A stretch of 32,996 nt of DNA from Dehalococcoidia bacterium (GCA_009692865.1 SHYH01000012.1:1-32996); one strand, 5' to 3'. Shown: positions 1 to 7,915, numbered from the stretch's first letter. Notes: generated by a model from the letters alone, not told the origin. Translations and numbers: made by a program.

Positions 1-483
1 CCCCACCAGTGTGTACTCCCCGTGCCCACGCATAACGATGAGGTCGGTGTGCCCGCCGGAGGCCACTAGGCACATCAGGGGGAACCCGGGGGCATGCTCC
101 GGGTCAGCGCCTTCCAGCCAGGCGGCGTAGATGTGGCCTTCCAGGTGGTTAATCCCTAAGAGCGGCACCCCCAGGGCGAAGGCCAGGCCCTTGGCCAGGT
201 TCACCCCCACCAGGAGGGCCCCGGCCAGGCCAGGCCCGCTGGTGACGGCGATGGCGGTGATGTCCTGAAGGCGTATGCCGGCCTCCTCGGTGGCCTGCCT
301 CAACACAGGGGTGCTCTGGAGGATGTGCTGGCGGGAGGCCACCTCGGGGACAATTCCCCCATAGCGAGCGTGGATCTCTATCTGCGAGGCGATCACGTTG
401 GTGAGGAGGCGGCGACCGTCCTCCACCACGGCCATGGCCGTCTCATCGCAAGAGGTCTCGATGCCCAGGACCAGGGTGCTCAT
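1..483 (-). CDS. tsaD: TsaD, tRNA N6-threonylcarbamoyladenosine synthase catalytic subunit (partial, cut at window edge)
   Basis: Reading the minus strand from the ATG at 481-483 gives 161 residues with no stop before the window edge. This is the N-terminal half of a protein usually about 330-350 aa long. It begins [16 protein letters not shown], the ASKHA-fold opening of the TsaD/Kae1 family. About residues 112-117 read NHLEGH, the HxxxH iron-binding pair, and VASGGHTDL follows. The family transfers threonylcarbamoyl from TC-AMP to A37 of ANN-decoding tRNAs together with TsaB and TsaE. The gene lies 21 nt downstream of a small minus-strand gene and is probably co-transcribed with it. Confidence 0.95.
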   Translation of the reverse strand, partial: MSTLVLGIETSCDETAMAVVEDGRRLLTNVIASQIEIHARYGGIVPEVASRQHILQSTPVLRQATEEAGIRLQDITAIAVTSGPGLAGALLVGVNLAKGLAFALGVPLLGINHLEGHIYAAWLEGADPEHAPGFPLMCLVASGGHTDLIVMRGHGEYTLVG

Positions 484-504
484 ACTGTCCCCGGGGGCCC
501 GGCC

Positions 505-762
505 CTAGGCCTGCCCCTTGGTGGGCGTTTCGCCCTCTTCCACAGGAATGCGGGTGGGCTGCGTTGTCCCCTCCTTGTCCTCCAGCCGTTCGATGAGGCG
601 GTCCAGGACGGAGCGCATGGCCAAGAGGGCGTGCCGGTTCGCCTCCCGCACGTGGGAGATGGTCTGGTCGGAGAACGCTGGAAACTCGGCAGGGTTAAAC
701 CGGCCGGTCACCTCTCCCAGAGGGCTAAAGTCCAACTTGAAGGTCTTCTCTTGCTCCGCCAT
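505..762 (-). CDS. small conserved-looking hypothetical protein upstream of tsaD
   Basis: An 85-aa protein with ATG at 760-762, preceded by the purine-rich stretch GGAGAAGAGAGAGG, a credible ribosome-binding site. The first 25 residues (FKLDFSPLGEVTGRFNP) look like a short beta-rich segment. Residues about 35-65 form a charged amphipathic helix (HVREANRHALLAMRSVLDRLIERLED), and the tail is acidic and polar. I see no catalytic motif, signal peptide or membrane segment. It ends 21 nt before tsaD on the same strand, so it is probably the first gene of a tsaD transcript. I do not recognise the family. Coding potential rests on the RBS, the placement and the helix pattern. Confidence 0.6.
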   Translation of the reverse strand: MAEQEKTFKLDFSPLGEVTGRFNPAEFPAFSDQTISHVREANRHALLAMRSVLDRLIERLEDKEGTTQPTRIPVEEGETPTKGQA

Positions 763-900
763 AGGGCACCTCTCTCTTCTCCAAGTCTACCTGTCTGCAC
801 GCTTTGTGCTCGATGCGGCATTGGTGGATGGCTCCGAGGCCTGAAAGCGCAGCTGCAGGCCGGTGGCGGCGGCGACGCTGGTCTCCTTTCCGTCCGCTCC

Positions 901-909
901 ATTATAGCA
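901..909 (-). promoter_or_regulatory. extended -10 promoter for the small gene-tsaD transcript
   Basis: On the minus strand the sequence reads TGCTATAATGG, a consensus -10 (TATAAT, plus coordinates 901-906) with the upstream TG of an extended -10. No good -35 sits at 17 bp; TTGCCC lies 21 bp upstream. The predicted 5' leader to the gene starting at 762 is about 130 nt. The same TGCTATAnT motif recurs at three other probable promoters in this window. Confidence 0.55.
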
Positions 910-950
910 GGGTGTAGAGTTCCTTCTGGGCAAAGGAGATGGTGCGCTCT

Positions 951-1078
951 AGCAGGCTCCGGGAAAAGGGGAGTCCAGAGGGGCGCAGCCCCTTTGGTGG
1001 GGGTCTGGGGGTATCCCCCAGATATAATTTTTACCCCCTTCCTGGAAGGAAGGGGGCCAGGGGGATGGTTGAAAAAGG
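951..1078 (+). repeat. ~130-bp multi-hairpin dispersed repeat, family B copy 1
   Basis: This stretch matches, on the opposite strand, the stretch 29690-29820 over nearly its whole length. It contains three stacked inverted repeats: AGGGGCGCAGCCCCT, a CTGGGGG/CCCCCAG stem at 1005-1021, and a CCCCCTTCC/GGAAGGGGG-type stem at 1034-1056. It ends in GGGGGATGGTTGAAAAAGG, a module also found at 15046-15067. With the promoter at 901-909, it is all I see in the 370-bp gap between the small minus-strand gene and ybeY. No ORF inside it looks real. Confidence 0.8.
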
Positions 1079-1133
1079 TATTTCAGCGCCACGCTCTGGG
1101 TTGGCTGGGTTTCCTTGAGGGGTACGGAGGCCT

Positions 1134-1772
1134 ATGGTATCATGGGCGCGGAGCGGAGCTATGGCGGCGTGGCAGGTGGACGTTCTCATCTTTGATGCCT
1201 TTCAGGGCTCTCTTTCCGAAGAGTGGCTGCGAGAGGTTGCCCTCTGCACTTTAGGGTTTGAGGTTTTGCCTGAAGGCGGCGGCGAGGTCGGAACACAGGC
1301 CCTTGGCAATGGACGCCTCGTGGCCCTGAGCTTGGTCATCGCCGACGACGAGACCCTTCGCGCCCTTAACCGCGAGTACGCAGGGCTGGACGAGGGGACC
1401 GATGTGCTGTCCTTTCCCCTTCTCTATCCCGGTGCTGAAGGTGAGGGAGACGTCCCTCTGGCGGAAGAGGGCTCTCCCTTTGTCGTGCCCCAGGGAGAGG
1501 ACCTTCCTGTCCAGCTAGGGGAGGTCATCCTGTCCTACCCCCAGGCGGCGCGCCAGGCCGGGGAGGCCGGCCATCCGGTCCAGCGAGAGGTGGCCCTCCT
1601 GGTGGCCCACGGGGTGCTTCATCTTCTGGGCTACGACCACGCCACGCCTGAAGAGGAGGCCGCCATGTGGCGCAAACAGGATGCCGTGCTGGCGAGGTTG
1701 TTCTCCCAGGCCGAAGGCCCCGCCCCGACTGGAAGCACGGGGCTTTCAGCATCTATCGGGGGGGTCGCGTGA
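1134..1772 (+). CDS. ybeY: YbeY, endoribonuclease / 16S rRNA maturation factor
   Basis: The signature is HGVLHLLGYDH with H159, H163 and H169 (numbered from the 1134 start). This is the zinc-binding HxxxHxxxxxH motif of the UPF0054/YbeY metalloprotein family, which acts in 16S rRNA 3'-end maturation and ribosome quality control. The core LSLVIADDETLRALNREY and TDVLSFPL is typical. At 212 aa it is longer than the usual 150-170. The extra length lies in an acidic loop at about residues 98-127 and a short C-terminal tail. The ATG at 1134 follows GGAGG very closely; the ATG at 1161 (residue 10) is an equally plausible start. The stop TGA overlaps the GTG start of dnaX, so the two are translationally coupled. 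Confidence 0.93.
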   Translation: MVSWARSGAMAAWQVDVLIFDAFQGSLSEEWLREVALCTLGFEVLPEGGGEVGTQALGNGRLVALSLVIADDETLRALNREYAGLDEGTDVLSFPLLYPGAEGEGDVPLAEEGSPFVVPQGEDLPVQLGEVILSYPQAARQAGEAGHPVQREVALLVAHGVLHLLGYDHATPEEEAAMWRKQDAVLARLFSQAEGPAPTGSTGLSASIGGVA

Positions 1773-3427
1773 ACGCTCAGGTGCTTTACCGAAAGTGGCG
1801 GCCCCAGCGCCTGGAGGAGGTGGTGGGGCAGCCGACAGTCACTCAAACCCTGCGGTACGCCCTTGCCACGGGCAGGGTGGCCCACGCCTATTTCTTCTGC
1901 GGCCCGAGGGGAACGGGCAAGACCAGCACGGCGCGCATCATCGCCAAGGCGGTGAACTGCCTGGAACTTCAGGAGGGTGAGCCGTGCAACCGCTGCGGCC
2001 CCTGCCGGGAGGTCAACCAGGGAGGGGCTCTGGACATCATCGAGATGGACGCCGCCAGCAACAGGGGCATTGACGAGATCCGGGAGCTGCGGGATCGGGT
2101 GCAATATGCGCCCACTCAAGGAAGATACAAGACCTACATCATCGACGAGGTCCACCAGCTCACCGAATCCGCTGCCAACGCCCTCCTCAAAACCTTGGAG
2201 GAGCCTCCTTCCCACGTCATCTTTGTGCTGGCCACCACGGACCCCCAGAAGGTGCCTCCCACCATCATTTCCAGATGCCAGCGGTTTGACTTTCGCCGCC
2301 TCTCCCAGGCCGACGTCGTTCGGCGGTTGCAGCAGATCTGCGATGGAGAGGGAGCGAAGGCAGAGCCGGGCGCCCTGGAGGTCATCGCTCGCAACGCCTG
2401 GGGCAGCCTGCGGGACGCCACCAACATCCTGGAGCAGGCCGTCATCTCCTACGGCTCACCTTTGCAGGCGGCTCAGGTGAGGGAGCTGTTGGGCCTGAGC
2501 GACGACGAGGTCGCCCTGCAGGTGGTGGCCTTTGCTTTGAGAGGCGACGTGGGCAGGGGCCTGGCCGCCCTCAACGCCGCCGCCTCTCAGGGGGTGGACC
2601 TGCGTCGCTTTCACCGGAACATGGTGGAGTACCTGCGGGCTGTGCTCCTGGTCAAGGCTCAGGCGCCCGGGGCGCTCGACTATCCCGAGCCCATTCGAGA
2701 AGAGGTGGCCCGCTTGGCCCAGGCGCACCCCTTGGCCCGCATCTATCAGGTGCTCAGGGCCTTTGCCCAGGCCATCCCCCGGCAGGACAGCCCTTCACCC
2801 TTGACCCTGGAGCTGGCCCTGGTGGAGAGCAGCCTTCCTCAAGCCGAGGAAAGGATTGCCACGCAGGAGCCCCCCCGCCCCCTGCTCGCGGAGGCCGCTC
2901 CTGCGAAGACGGCAGAACCCCCAAGAAAGCTGAGGCTGGACTCGCCCCCGGGCCTTCTGCCTGCGGAAGCACCTTCAACAGCCGAGGCGCTGCCCTTCGT
3001 CCGAGCGCCTGAGGTCCAGCCGGTGGAGCCGGAGCGGAAGGTGAGCTTGCATACCGAGAATGCCTCTGGGCCTTTGTCTGCAGCGCAGTGGGAGGTGTTG
3101 GTGAAATCGCTTCGGGGCCAGCGGGGGAAGCGGTTCGCCCTGGACGGTCTGCTGCGCAGCGCTAAAAGCCAGAAGAGGGAAGACACCCTTCTCGTAGTAG
3201 AATATACGAGCCGCTCTAACATGGAGCGGCTCCAGCAGGAGATGGCTGATCCGGAGGTCCGAGAGCGCCTGGCCCAGGCCATCCAGCAGGCCCTAGGGGT
3301 CTCCCTGGAGGTGCGGCCCATCCTCCTCCAACAAGAGGAGGCACCCCCCTCAGGCCACCTCGTGCGGGCAGCTCAGCGCCTTGGAGGAAGGCTCATCGGC
3401 GAGGAGGAGCTGTCGCCGAAAGGGTGA
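1769..3427 (+). CDS. dnaX: DNA polymerase III subunits gamma/tau
   Basis: 552 aa from the GTG at 1769, which overlaps the ybeY stop (GTGA) after a G-rich RBS. An upstream in-frame ATG at 1667 would place 34 non-homologous residues inside ybeY and is rejected. Motifs: VLYRKWRP at the N-terminus; Walker A GPRGTGKTS (about 45-53); zinc cysteines at 64, 73, 76 and 79; Walker B-like IIDEVHQL (about 124-131); sensor/arginine-finger segment IISRCQRF (about 167-173). Residues about 355-450 are a low-complexity Pro/Ala/Glu linker, and the end is a tau-like domain. The product loads the beta clamp and organises the replisome. I did not identify a convincing programmed frameshift site for gamma. Confidence 0.96.
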   Translation: MNAQVLYRKWRPQRLEEVVGQPTVTQTLRYALATGRVAHAYFFCGPRGTGKTSTARIIAKAVNCLELQEGEPCNRCGPCREVNQGGALDIIEMDAASNRGIDEIRELRDRVQYAPTQGRYKTYIIDEVHQLTESAANALLKTLEEPPSHVIFVLATTDPQKVPPTIISRCQRFDFRRLSQADVVRRLQQICDGEGAKAEPGALEVIARNAWGSLRDATNILEQAVISYGSPLQAAQVRELLGLSDDEVALQVVAFALRGDVGRGLAALNAAASQGVDLRRFHRNMVEYLRAVLLVKAQAPGALDYPEPIREEVARLAQAHPLARIYQVLRAFAQAIPRQDSPSPLTLELALVESSLPQAEERIATQEPPRPLLAEAAPAKTAEPPRKLRLDSPPGLLPAEAPSTAEALPFVRAPEVQPVEPERKVSLHTENASGPLSAAQWEVLVKSLRGQRGKRFALDGLLRSAKSQKREDTLLVVEYTSRSNMERLQQEMADPEVRERLAQAIQQALGVSLEVRPILLQQEEAPPSGHLVRAAQRLGGRLIGEEELSPKG

Positions 3428-3470
3428 TCGGCGAGGCGTATGCCGAGCGCCCGTAGGAAGGAGAAGAGGC

Positions 3471-3773
3471 ATGAATCGAAACATGATGCGCCAGGCCCAG
3501 CAGCTACAGCAGCGGCTGATCAAGGCCCAGGAGGAGTTGGAGCAACTGATGGTGGAGGCTTCGGCGGGGGGCGGAGCCGTGAAGGTGGTGGTGAGCGGGA
3601 AGCTCAAGCTTCAGTCCCTGACCATCAACCCCGAGGCCGTGGACCCTCAGGACGTGGAGATGCTGCAAGACCTGGTGCTGGCGGCGGTGAACGAGGGGCT
3701 TCAGAAGGCCGAGGAGATGGCGAGCCAGAAGATGAGCGCCATCACCGGCGGGTTCAGGCTGCCAGGGATGTAG
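3471..3773 (+). CDS. ybaB: YbaB/EbfC family nucleoid-associated protein
   Basis: 100 aa from the ATG at 3471, preceded by AGGAAGGAGAAGAGG. MNRNMMRQAQQLQQRLIKAQ begins the long N-terminal helix. It is followed by a central GGAVKVVVSGKLKLQSL beta region and the family ending GGFRLPGM. YbaB/EbfC proteins are dimeric DNA-binding proteins of the nucleoid, classically encoded between dnaX and recR. Here it lies 43 nt after dnaX, but recR is displaced by about 1.2 kb of inserted genes. A longer in-frame ORF beginning at 3381 lies inside dnaX and is not used. Confidence 0.95.
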   Translation: MNRNMMRQAQQLQQRLIKAQEELEQLMVEASAGGGAVKVVVSGKLKLQSLTINPEAVDPQDVEMLQDLVLAAVNEGLQKAEEMASQKMSAITGGFRLPGM

Positions 3774-3784
3774 GGGGAGCAGTC

Positions 3785-4372
3785 ATGGTCACTTTGTCGG
3801 CTGCTGAGGTAGCTCGCCATACAATCCTGGGTCTGGCTCCCTCTATAGAGGCTGCCGAAGCAATACAGGAACGCCTGGCCCAGGGGGAGTCCGCTGAGAA
3901 CCTGCTGCGGGAATTGGTTGATAGGTTCAAGGGAACCCCTGAAGGTAAGGGTCTGGTCTTGGCCTTCCAGGCGGGACACTACTACCAGCAGGGTCTCCTG
4001 CGAGAAGCTCTCAAGGCCGGTGCTGAGGCTCGTGAGGCATGGTCAGCAACGAGCGTTGCTACCTACGTCCTTGAGGGCCAATGTTTGACACTTTTGAAGC
4101 AATATGATGCTGCCTTCGCGGCCTTTGCCAAGAGCTACAAAGGGATGTCGTTAGTCTTGGTGGTAAAGGACACTTCACAGGATGTTCATGCGCGATGGGC
4201 TGCGGCGGGAACATTCCAGGCTCTAGAAGGGCTCACCCATTCCGACATAGGTGCCTTCGAAGCGGGTGGGGAGAAGGTGATTGCTGTCCTGAAGACTGCG
4301 CTAGCGGTGAGCCAGGAGAGCGCCGTTTGGGAGGAGATGGACGAAGTGAAACAGGCCCTACCCCCAGAATAG
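3785..4372 (+). CDS. hypothetical helical-repeat (TPR-like) protein
   Basis: 195 aa from the ATG at 3785, after the RBS GGGGGAG. The protein is almost entirely predicted helix. Segments such as AFQAGHYYQQGLLREALKAG and EGQCLTLLKQYDAAFAAFAK have the small/aromatic spacing of TPR hairpins, roughly residues 55-125. There are no catalytic motifs, signal peptide or membrane segment. It starts 11 nt after the ybaB stop in a region that, by eye, has more mixed codon use than its neighbours, so it seems to belong to an insertion between ybaB and recR together with the toxin-antitoxin pair downstream. I do not recognise the family. The TPR resemblance is inference from pattern only. Confidence 0.65.
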   Translation: MVTLSAAEVARHTILGLAPSIEAAEAIQERLAQGESAENLLRELVDRFKGTPEGKGLVLAFQAGHYYQQGLLREALKAGAEAREAWSATSVATYVLEGQCLTLLKQYDAAFAAFAKSYKGMSLVLVVKDTSQDVHARWAAAGTFQALEGLTHSDIGAFEAGGEKVIAVLKTALAVSQESAVWEEMDEVKQALPPE

Positions 4373-4381
4373 CGCCCGCTC

Positions 4382-4516
4382 ATGGAGGAGCTTCGCCTCT
4401 ACGTACGCTTGATGTCCATCGAAAACCCCTTTGAGGCGTGGGAAGAGCTTGGCAAGGAGCTGAGCAAGGTGTGGCCCAAGGGGCTCTCTGTGGCTGAAGA
4501 GGTTAGAAAACGCTAA
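4382..4516 (+). CDS. short VapB-like antitoxin candidate
   Basis: A 44-aa ORF from the ATG at 4382, beginning 9 nt after the preceding stop and ending 5 nt before the PIN-domain gene. Its C-terminal half reads FEAWEELGKELSKVWPKG followed by LSVAEEVRKR. This resembles the toxin-neutralising tail of small antitoxins paired with PIN toxins, an amphipathic helix followed by a basic end. It has no recognisable DNA-binding half (no AbrB or RHH fold), so it is either a minimal or a truncated antitoxin. The call rests mainly on size and position. Confidence 0.5.
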   Translation: MEELRLYVRLMSIENPFEAWEELGKELSKVWPKGLSVAEEVRKR

Positions 4517-4521
4517 AATCA

Positions 4522-4731
4522 ATGCCCGACCATCTCGTTCTGGATGCCAACCTTTTCGTTGTAAGCCTACTAGGCCTGGACAAACTAAATCCTAACGAGC
4601 GGCAGCAGCGACCCGCAGCCGAGGCCTATATCCGTGCCCTTCGGCAAAGAGACACAGTAGTGCATCTCCCACGGCTTGCCCTGGCTGAGGTATGTGGAGG
4701 CATTGCCAGGCGTAGCATCCCTAGGCATTGA
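4522..4731 (+). pseudogene. PIN-domain (VapC-like) toxin, N-terminal part, frameshifted
   Basis: MPDHLVLDANLFVVSLLG carries the first PIN-domain acidic residue (LDAN, D8). LPRLALAEVCGGIARR carries the conserved Glu of the second motif. The frame then stops at a TGA (4729-4731), while the rest of the domain continues from 4725 in another frame. The shift matches one missing base, or two extra bases, around 4722-4728. VapC toxins are Mg-dependent RNases that cleave tRNA or rRNA. The reading is either a broken toxin or a sequencing error. The preceding 44-aa ORF is the likely antitoxin. Confidence 0.7.
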
Positions 4732-4949
4732 TAGCAGAGCGCATCTTCCGCTTGTGGGCCGAGGAAGGCCTGGTGAGATGGTACGATTTGGATAGCAGCC
4801 GCATGGACAAGGCAGTGCAAATAGCCATCCTCCACCGGTTCAAAGGTGGTGACAGCGTGTACGCTGCCCTCGCCGATGAGTTGGGCTATTCTCTTATCAC
4901 CTACGACGGAGAGATCCTGGAACGCTTCCCAGGGGCTGCAACCCTATGA
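4728..4949 (+). pseudogene. PIN-domain (VapC-like) toxin, C-terminal part
   Basis: This frame continues the interrupted PIN domain. FKGGDSVYAALADELGYSL holds the third acidic residue, in the GGDSVYAALA motif, and ITYDGEILERFPG is the typical end of VapC-like proteins. The nominal TTG start is not a real initiation site; homology begins at the frameshift. The stop TGA overlaps the ATG of recR (ATGA at 4946-4949), so the insertion keeps a coupled junction with recR. If translation of the toxin stops early at 4731, this coupling would be weakened. Confidence 0.7.
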
Positions 4950-5563
4950 CCTTCCCCAGCTTCTTCCCTGGCGCCACGCCCGTCGTCCGCCTCATCGAGG
5001 CCTTCCATAGGCTGCCGGGCATCGGCCCAAAGACGGCCCAGCGCCTCACCTACTACCTGATTCGCACCTCCCCAGAGGAGGCCCGCGCCCTGGCCGAGGC
5101 CATTCTGGGAGTAAAGGAGCGCATTCGCTTCTGCTCCATCTGCCAGAACATGACTGAGGCGGATCCCTGCTCCCTGTGCGGCGATGCCTCCCGGGACCGC
5201 ACCACCCTTTGCGTGGTGGAGGAGCCCCTGGACGCCTTGGCCCTGGAGCGCACCCGATACTACCGTGGCCTCTACCACGTTCTTCATGGGGCCATCTCGC
5301 CGTTGAACAACGTGGGGCCCGAGGACCTGAAGGTGGCGGAGCTGTTGGAACGCCTCAAGGGAGGCCAGGTTCGGGAGGTGGTGCTTGCCACCAACCCCAA
5401 CCTGGAGGGGGAGGCCACGGCCATGTACCTCCATCGCCTGGTGGCGCCCCTGGGCGTTCGAGTCACCCGCCTTGCGCGGGGGCTGCCTAGCGGGGGCGAC
5501 CTGGAGTACGCCGATGAGGTGACCCTGACGCGGGCCCTGGAGGGGCGCCAGGATATGCGATGA
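4946..5563 (+). CDS. recR: recombination mediator RecR
   Basis: 205 aa, the usual length. It has an N-terminal helix-hairpin-helix LPGIGPKTAQRL (about 23-34), a C4 zinc finger with C63, C66, C75 and C78, and a Toprim domain starting at LCVVEEPLDALALE. The C-terminal segment LPSGGDLEYADEVTL is a Walker-B-like element conserved in RecR. RecR clamps onto DNA with RecO and loads RecA at gaps. Its ATG overlaps the stop of the PIN-domain remnant, and its TGA overlaps the ATG of recO, giving a coupled recR-recO pair. Confidence 0.97.
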   Translation: MTFPSFFPGATPVVRLIEAFHRLPGIGPKTAQRLTYYLIRTSPEEARALAEAILGVKERIRFCSICQNMTEADPCSLCGDASRDRTTLCVVEEPLDALALERTRYYRGLYHVLHGAISPLNNVGPEDLKVAELLERLKGGQVREVVLATNPNLEGEATAMYLHRLVAPLGVRVTRLARGLPSGGDLEYADEVTLTRALEGRQDMR

Positions 5564-6348
5564 CCAGGCCCAAGACTTCCAAGACCGAGGCCGTTGTCCT
5601 GCGCCAGGTGCCGTCCGGGGAGGCAGACGCTCTCCTTGTGCTCTTTACCCCGGAGCGGGGCAAGGTACGGGCCATGGCCAGAGGGGTGCGAAGGCCATCC
5701 AGCAAGCTTGGAGGGCACCTGGAGCCCCTGGACCGTGTCACCCTTCTCCTGGCCCAGGGGCAAAACCTGGACGTGGTCGCCCAGGCGCACCTGCTCCACT
5801 CCAACCTTGGCCTTCGGGAAAGCCTGGAGGCCCTGGCTTGCGGGTGGTACCTGGCGGACCTGGTGGATGCCTTCACCCCGGATGAGGCGCCCAACCCGGC
5901 TCTCTACGACCTGCTGGTCGAGGCCCTGGGCTGGCTGGAGGAGAGCCCTCAGCCTGCGTTGCTTCTTCGCTGGTTTGAGCTTCAACTGCTGGGGTTGGCA
6001 GGCTACCGCCCCGAGGTGTACCGGTGTGTAGCATGTCGCCAGCCCCTTGCTTCTCAGGGCCACGCCTTCAGCCTCCCTGATGGGGGGGTGGTGTGCCCGG
6101 ACTGCCGGACTGGGCAAGAGGCGCTGGCGCCCCTGTCGTTGACAGCCTTGAAAGTCCTCCGCTATCTTATAGACAATGGATTCCCGCAGGCTCGACGCCT
6201 GCGGTGGGAAGCCCCCCTTTCGCAGGAGGTGGAGGTGTTTCTGGCCCAGTACATTCGGTATATTCTGGAGCGGGAGGTCCGCTCCGCCGCCTTTCTCCAT
6301 CGGCTGGAGGCATGGCGTCGGCGTAGCGCGGCGCCTGCTACCCTCTAA
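5560..6348 (+). CDS. recO: DNA repair protein RecO
   Basis: 262 aa. The N-terminal OB fold reads KTEAVVLRQVPSGEADALLVLFTPERGKV and is followed by ARGVRRPSSKLGGHLEPL, the usual RecO basic patch. A helical domain follows. The C4 zinc site is CVACRQPL (about 155-162) and VVCPDCRTG (about 178-186). The ATG overlaps the recR stop (ATGA). RecO anneals SSB-coated strands and works with RecR. accC begins 13 nt later. Confidence 0.94.
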   Translation: MTRPKTSKTEAVVLRQVPSGEADALLVLFTPERGKVRAMARGVRRPSSKLGGHLEPLDRVTLLLAQGQNLDVVAQAHLLHSNLGLRESLEALACGWYLADLVDAFTPDEAPNPALYDLLVEALGWLEESPQPALLLRWFELQLLGLAGYRPEVYRCVACRQPLASQGHAFSLPDGGVVCPDCRTGQEALAPLSLTALKVLRYLIDNGFPQARRLRWEAPLSQEVEVFLAQYIRYILEREVRSAAFLHRLEAWRRRSAAPATL

Positions 6349-6361
6349 GGGAGGTCTGCCC

Positions 6362-7915
6362 GTGTTCAACAAGATTCTCATCGCCAACCGGGGGGAGATC
6401 GCCTGTCGGGTCATCCAGTCCTGCCGGAAGATGGGCATCGCCACGGTGGCCATCTTCTCCGAGGCCGAGCCCCACGCCCTTCACGTTCAGATGGCTGACG
6501 AGTCCTACAGCGTGGGGGGCGCTGAGGCGGCGGAGAGCTATTTGAACATCCGCCGCATTGTGGAGGTGGCCCTCCAGAGCGGGGCCGAGGCCGTTCACCC
6601 CGGCTACGGGTTCCTCTCCCAGAACCCTGACTTTGTCCTGGCCTGTGAAAAGGAGGACATCCGGTTCATCGGTCCGAGCCCCGAGGTGATGGTGCGCATG
6701 GGCGACAAGGTGCTGGCGCGCCGACTGGCTAAAGAGGCGGGCTTGCCCATTATTCCAGGCACCGATGGTGACGTGTCCGATGAGGAGGCCTTGAAGGCTG
6801 CCCAGGCCATCGGCTATCCCGTGATGGTCAAGGCCGTCGCTGGGGGTGGCGGCATCGGCATCCGCATGGCCTCGAGCCGCAGGGAGCTGGCCCAGGTGTT
6901 GGAGCGGGCCCGATCCCTGGCCCAGAGCGCCTTTGGCAGCCCCCGCATCTACCTGGAGAAGTACCTGGATGGCCCGGCCCACATCGAGGTCCAGGTCTTG
7001 GCGGACACCCACGGGCACGTGGTCCACCTGTTTGAGCGGGACTGCTCGGTGCAACGGCGGCACCAGAAGGTCATTGAGGAGACGCCCTCCCTGAAGGTCC
7101 CCCAGATCCTCCTGGAAAACATGGTCACCGAGGCGGTGGTCCTGGCCCGCCATATTGGGTACATAGGCGCAGGCACCGTGGAGTTCCTCCTGGACCGGGA
7201 GGAGAACTTCTACTTTCTGGAGATGAACACTCGCCTCCAAGTGGAGCACGGCATCACTGAGATGGTGACGGATGTTGACCTGGTGGAGCAACAGATCCTT
7301 GTCGCGTCTGGAGAGGAGCTGCCCTTTGTCCAGGAGGACCTCCGGCGCCGGGGCCATGCCATCGAGGCGCGCATCTACCCCGAAGACCCGGTGACGTTCA
7401 TGCCCTCCGCGGGGGTCATCGCTCACCCCTACCTTCCCAAGGGGCCCAACATTCGCGTGGACCACGGTTTGTATCCAGGCTACGAGGTGTCGTCCTACTA
7501 CGATCCCCTCCTGGCCAAGTTGATGGTCTGGGGTAAAGACCGGGACGAGGCCATCCTTCGCATGGCCGACGCCCTCCAGGACCTTCGGCTGGAGGGGGTC
7601 ATCAACAACATTCCTCTGGTTCAGACAGTCCTGCGGGAGCCCAGCTTCATCCGTGGGACCTACGACACGGGGCTCCTCTCTCACATGGTGGCCTTGCCGG
7701 AGCGGCGGATCATCCATGTGCCAGGCAAGGGAGTAACCGTCGCGGGAGACGGAAGCCTCACGGAGGAGATGGCTGCTGCCATTGTCGAGGCCCTGCTTCT
7801 CTTGGCGAAGGAAGACGCCAAGGTCCGGCCCAACACCAGCGGCTGGAGGGTGGGAGGTCGAAGAGAGCAACTCTCAGTCAATCAGATCGAGAAGGGTTCA
7901 TGGCGAGGCAGGTAA
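6362..7915 (+). CDS. accC: biotin carboxylase subunit of an acyl-CoA (or pyruvate) carboxylase
   Basis: 517 aa from the GTG at 6362, which has GGGAGG six bases upstream. An ORF start at 6176 would overlap recO and is rejected. FNKILIANRGEIACRVI starts the N-domain; HPGYGFLSQNPDF, the ATP-grasp glycine loop AGGGGIGIRM and MNTRLQVEHGITEM follow. The E. coli enzyme has GGRGM and VEHPVTE at the last two sites, so this is a divergent subfamily. At 517 aa it exceeds the usual 450; about 55 extra C-terminal residues follow the biotin-carboxylase C-domain. It overlaps accB by 16 nt. No carboxyltransferase gene lies in the window, so acetyl-CoA, propionyl-CoA and pyruvate all remain possible substrates. 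Confidence 0.92.
   Translation: MFNKILIANRGEIACRVIQSCRKMGIATVAIFSEAEPHALHVQMADESYSVGGAEAAESYLNIRRIVEVALQSGAEAVHPGYGFLSQNPDFVLACEKEDIRFIGPSPEVMVRMGDKVLARRLAKEAGLPIIPGTDGDVSDEEALKAAQAIGYPVMVKAVAGGGGIGIRMASSRRELAQVLERARSLAQSAFGSPRIYLEKYLDGPAHIEVQVLADTHGHVVHLFERDCSVQRRHQKVIEETPSLKVPQILLENMVTEAVVLARHIGYIGAGTVEFLLDREENFYFLEMNTRLQVEHGITEMVTDVDLVEQQILVASGEELPFVQEDLRRRGHAIEARIYPEDPVTFMPSAGVIAHPYLPKGPNIRVDHGLYPGYEVSSYYDPLLAKLMVWGKDRDEAILRMADALQDLRLEGVINNIPLVQTVLREPSFIRGTYDTGLLSHMVALPERRIIHVPGKGVTVAGDGSLTEEMAAAIVEALLLLAKEDAKVRPNTSGWRVGGRREQLSVNQIEKGSWRGR

Noticed and set aside
325-1254. 309-aa plus-strand ORF across the tsaD region and repeat family B
   Set aside because: It runs antisense to tsaD and the small gene and through palindromic repeats; composition is low-complexity and there is no RBS or motif.
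1667-1768. Extended dnaX N-terminus from the ATG at 1667
   Set aside because: The extra 34 residues lie inside ybeY and match nothing in DnaX; the GTG at 1769 overlaps the ybeY stop and precedes the family's conserved start.
6338-7870. 510-aa minus-strand ORF opposite accC, and similar long antisense ORFs (5284-6453, 8792-9772, 9836-10729, 11363-12238, 12305-13234)
   Set aside because: They are shadows of strongly coding plus-strand genes in GC-rich DNA, rich in His/Gly/Leu with no recognisable motifs or ribosome-binding sites.
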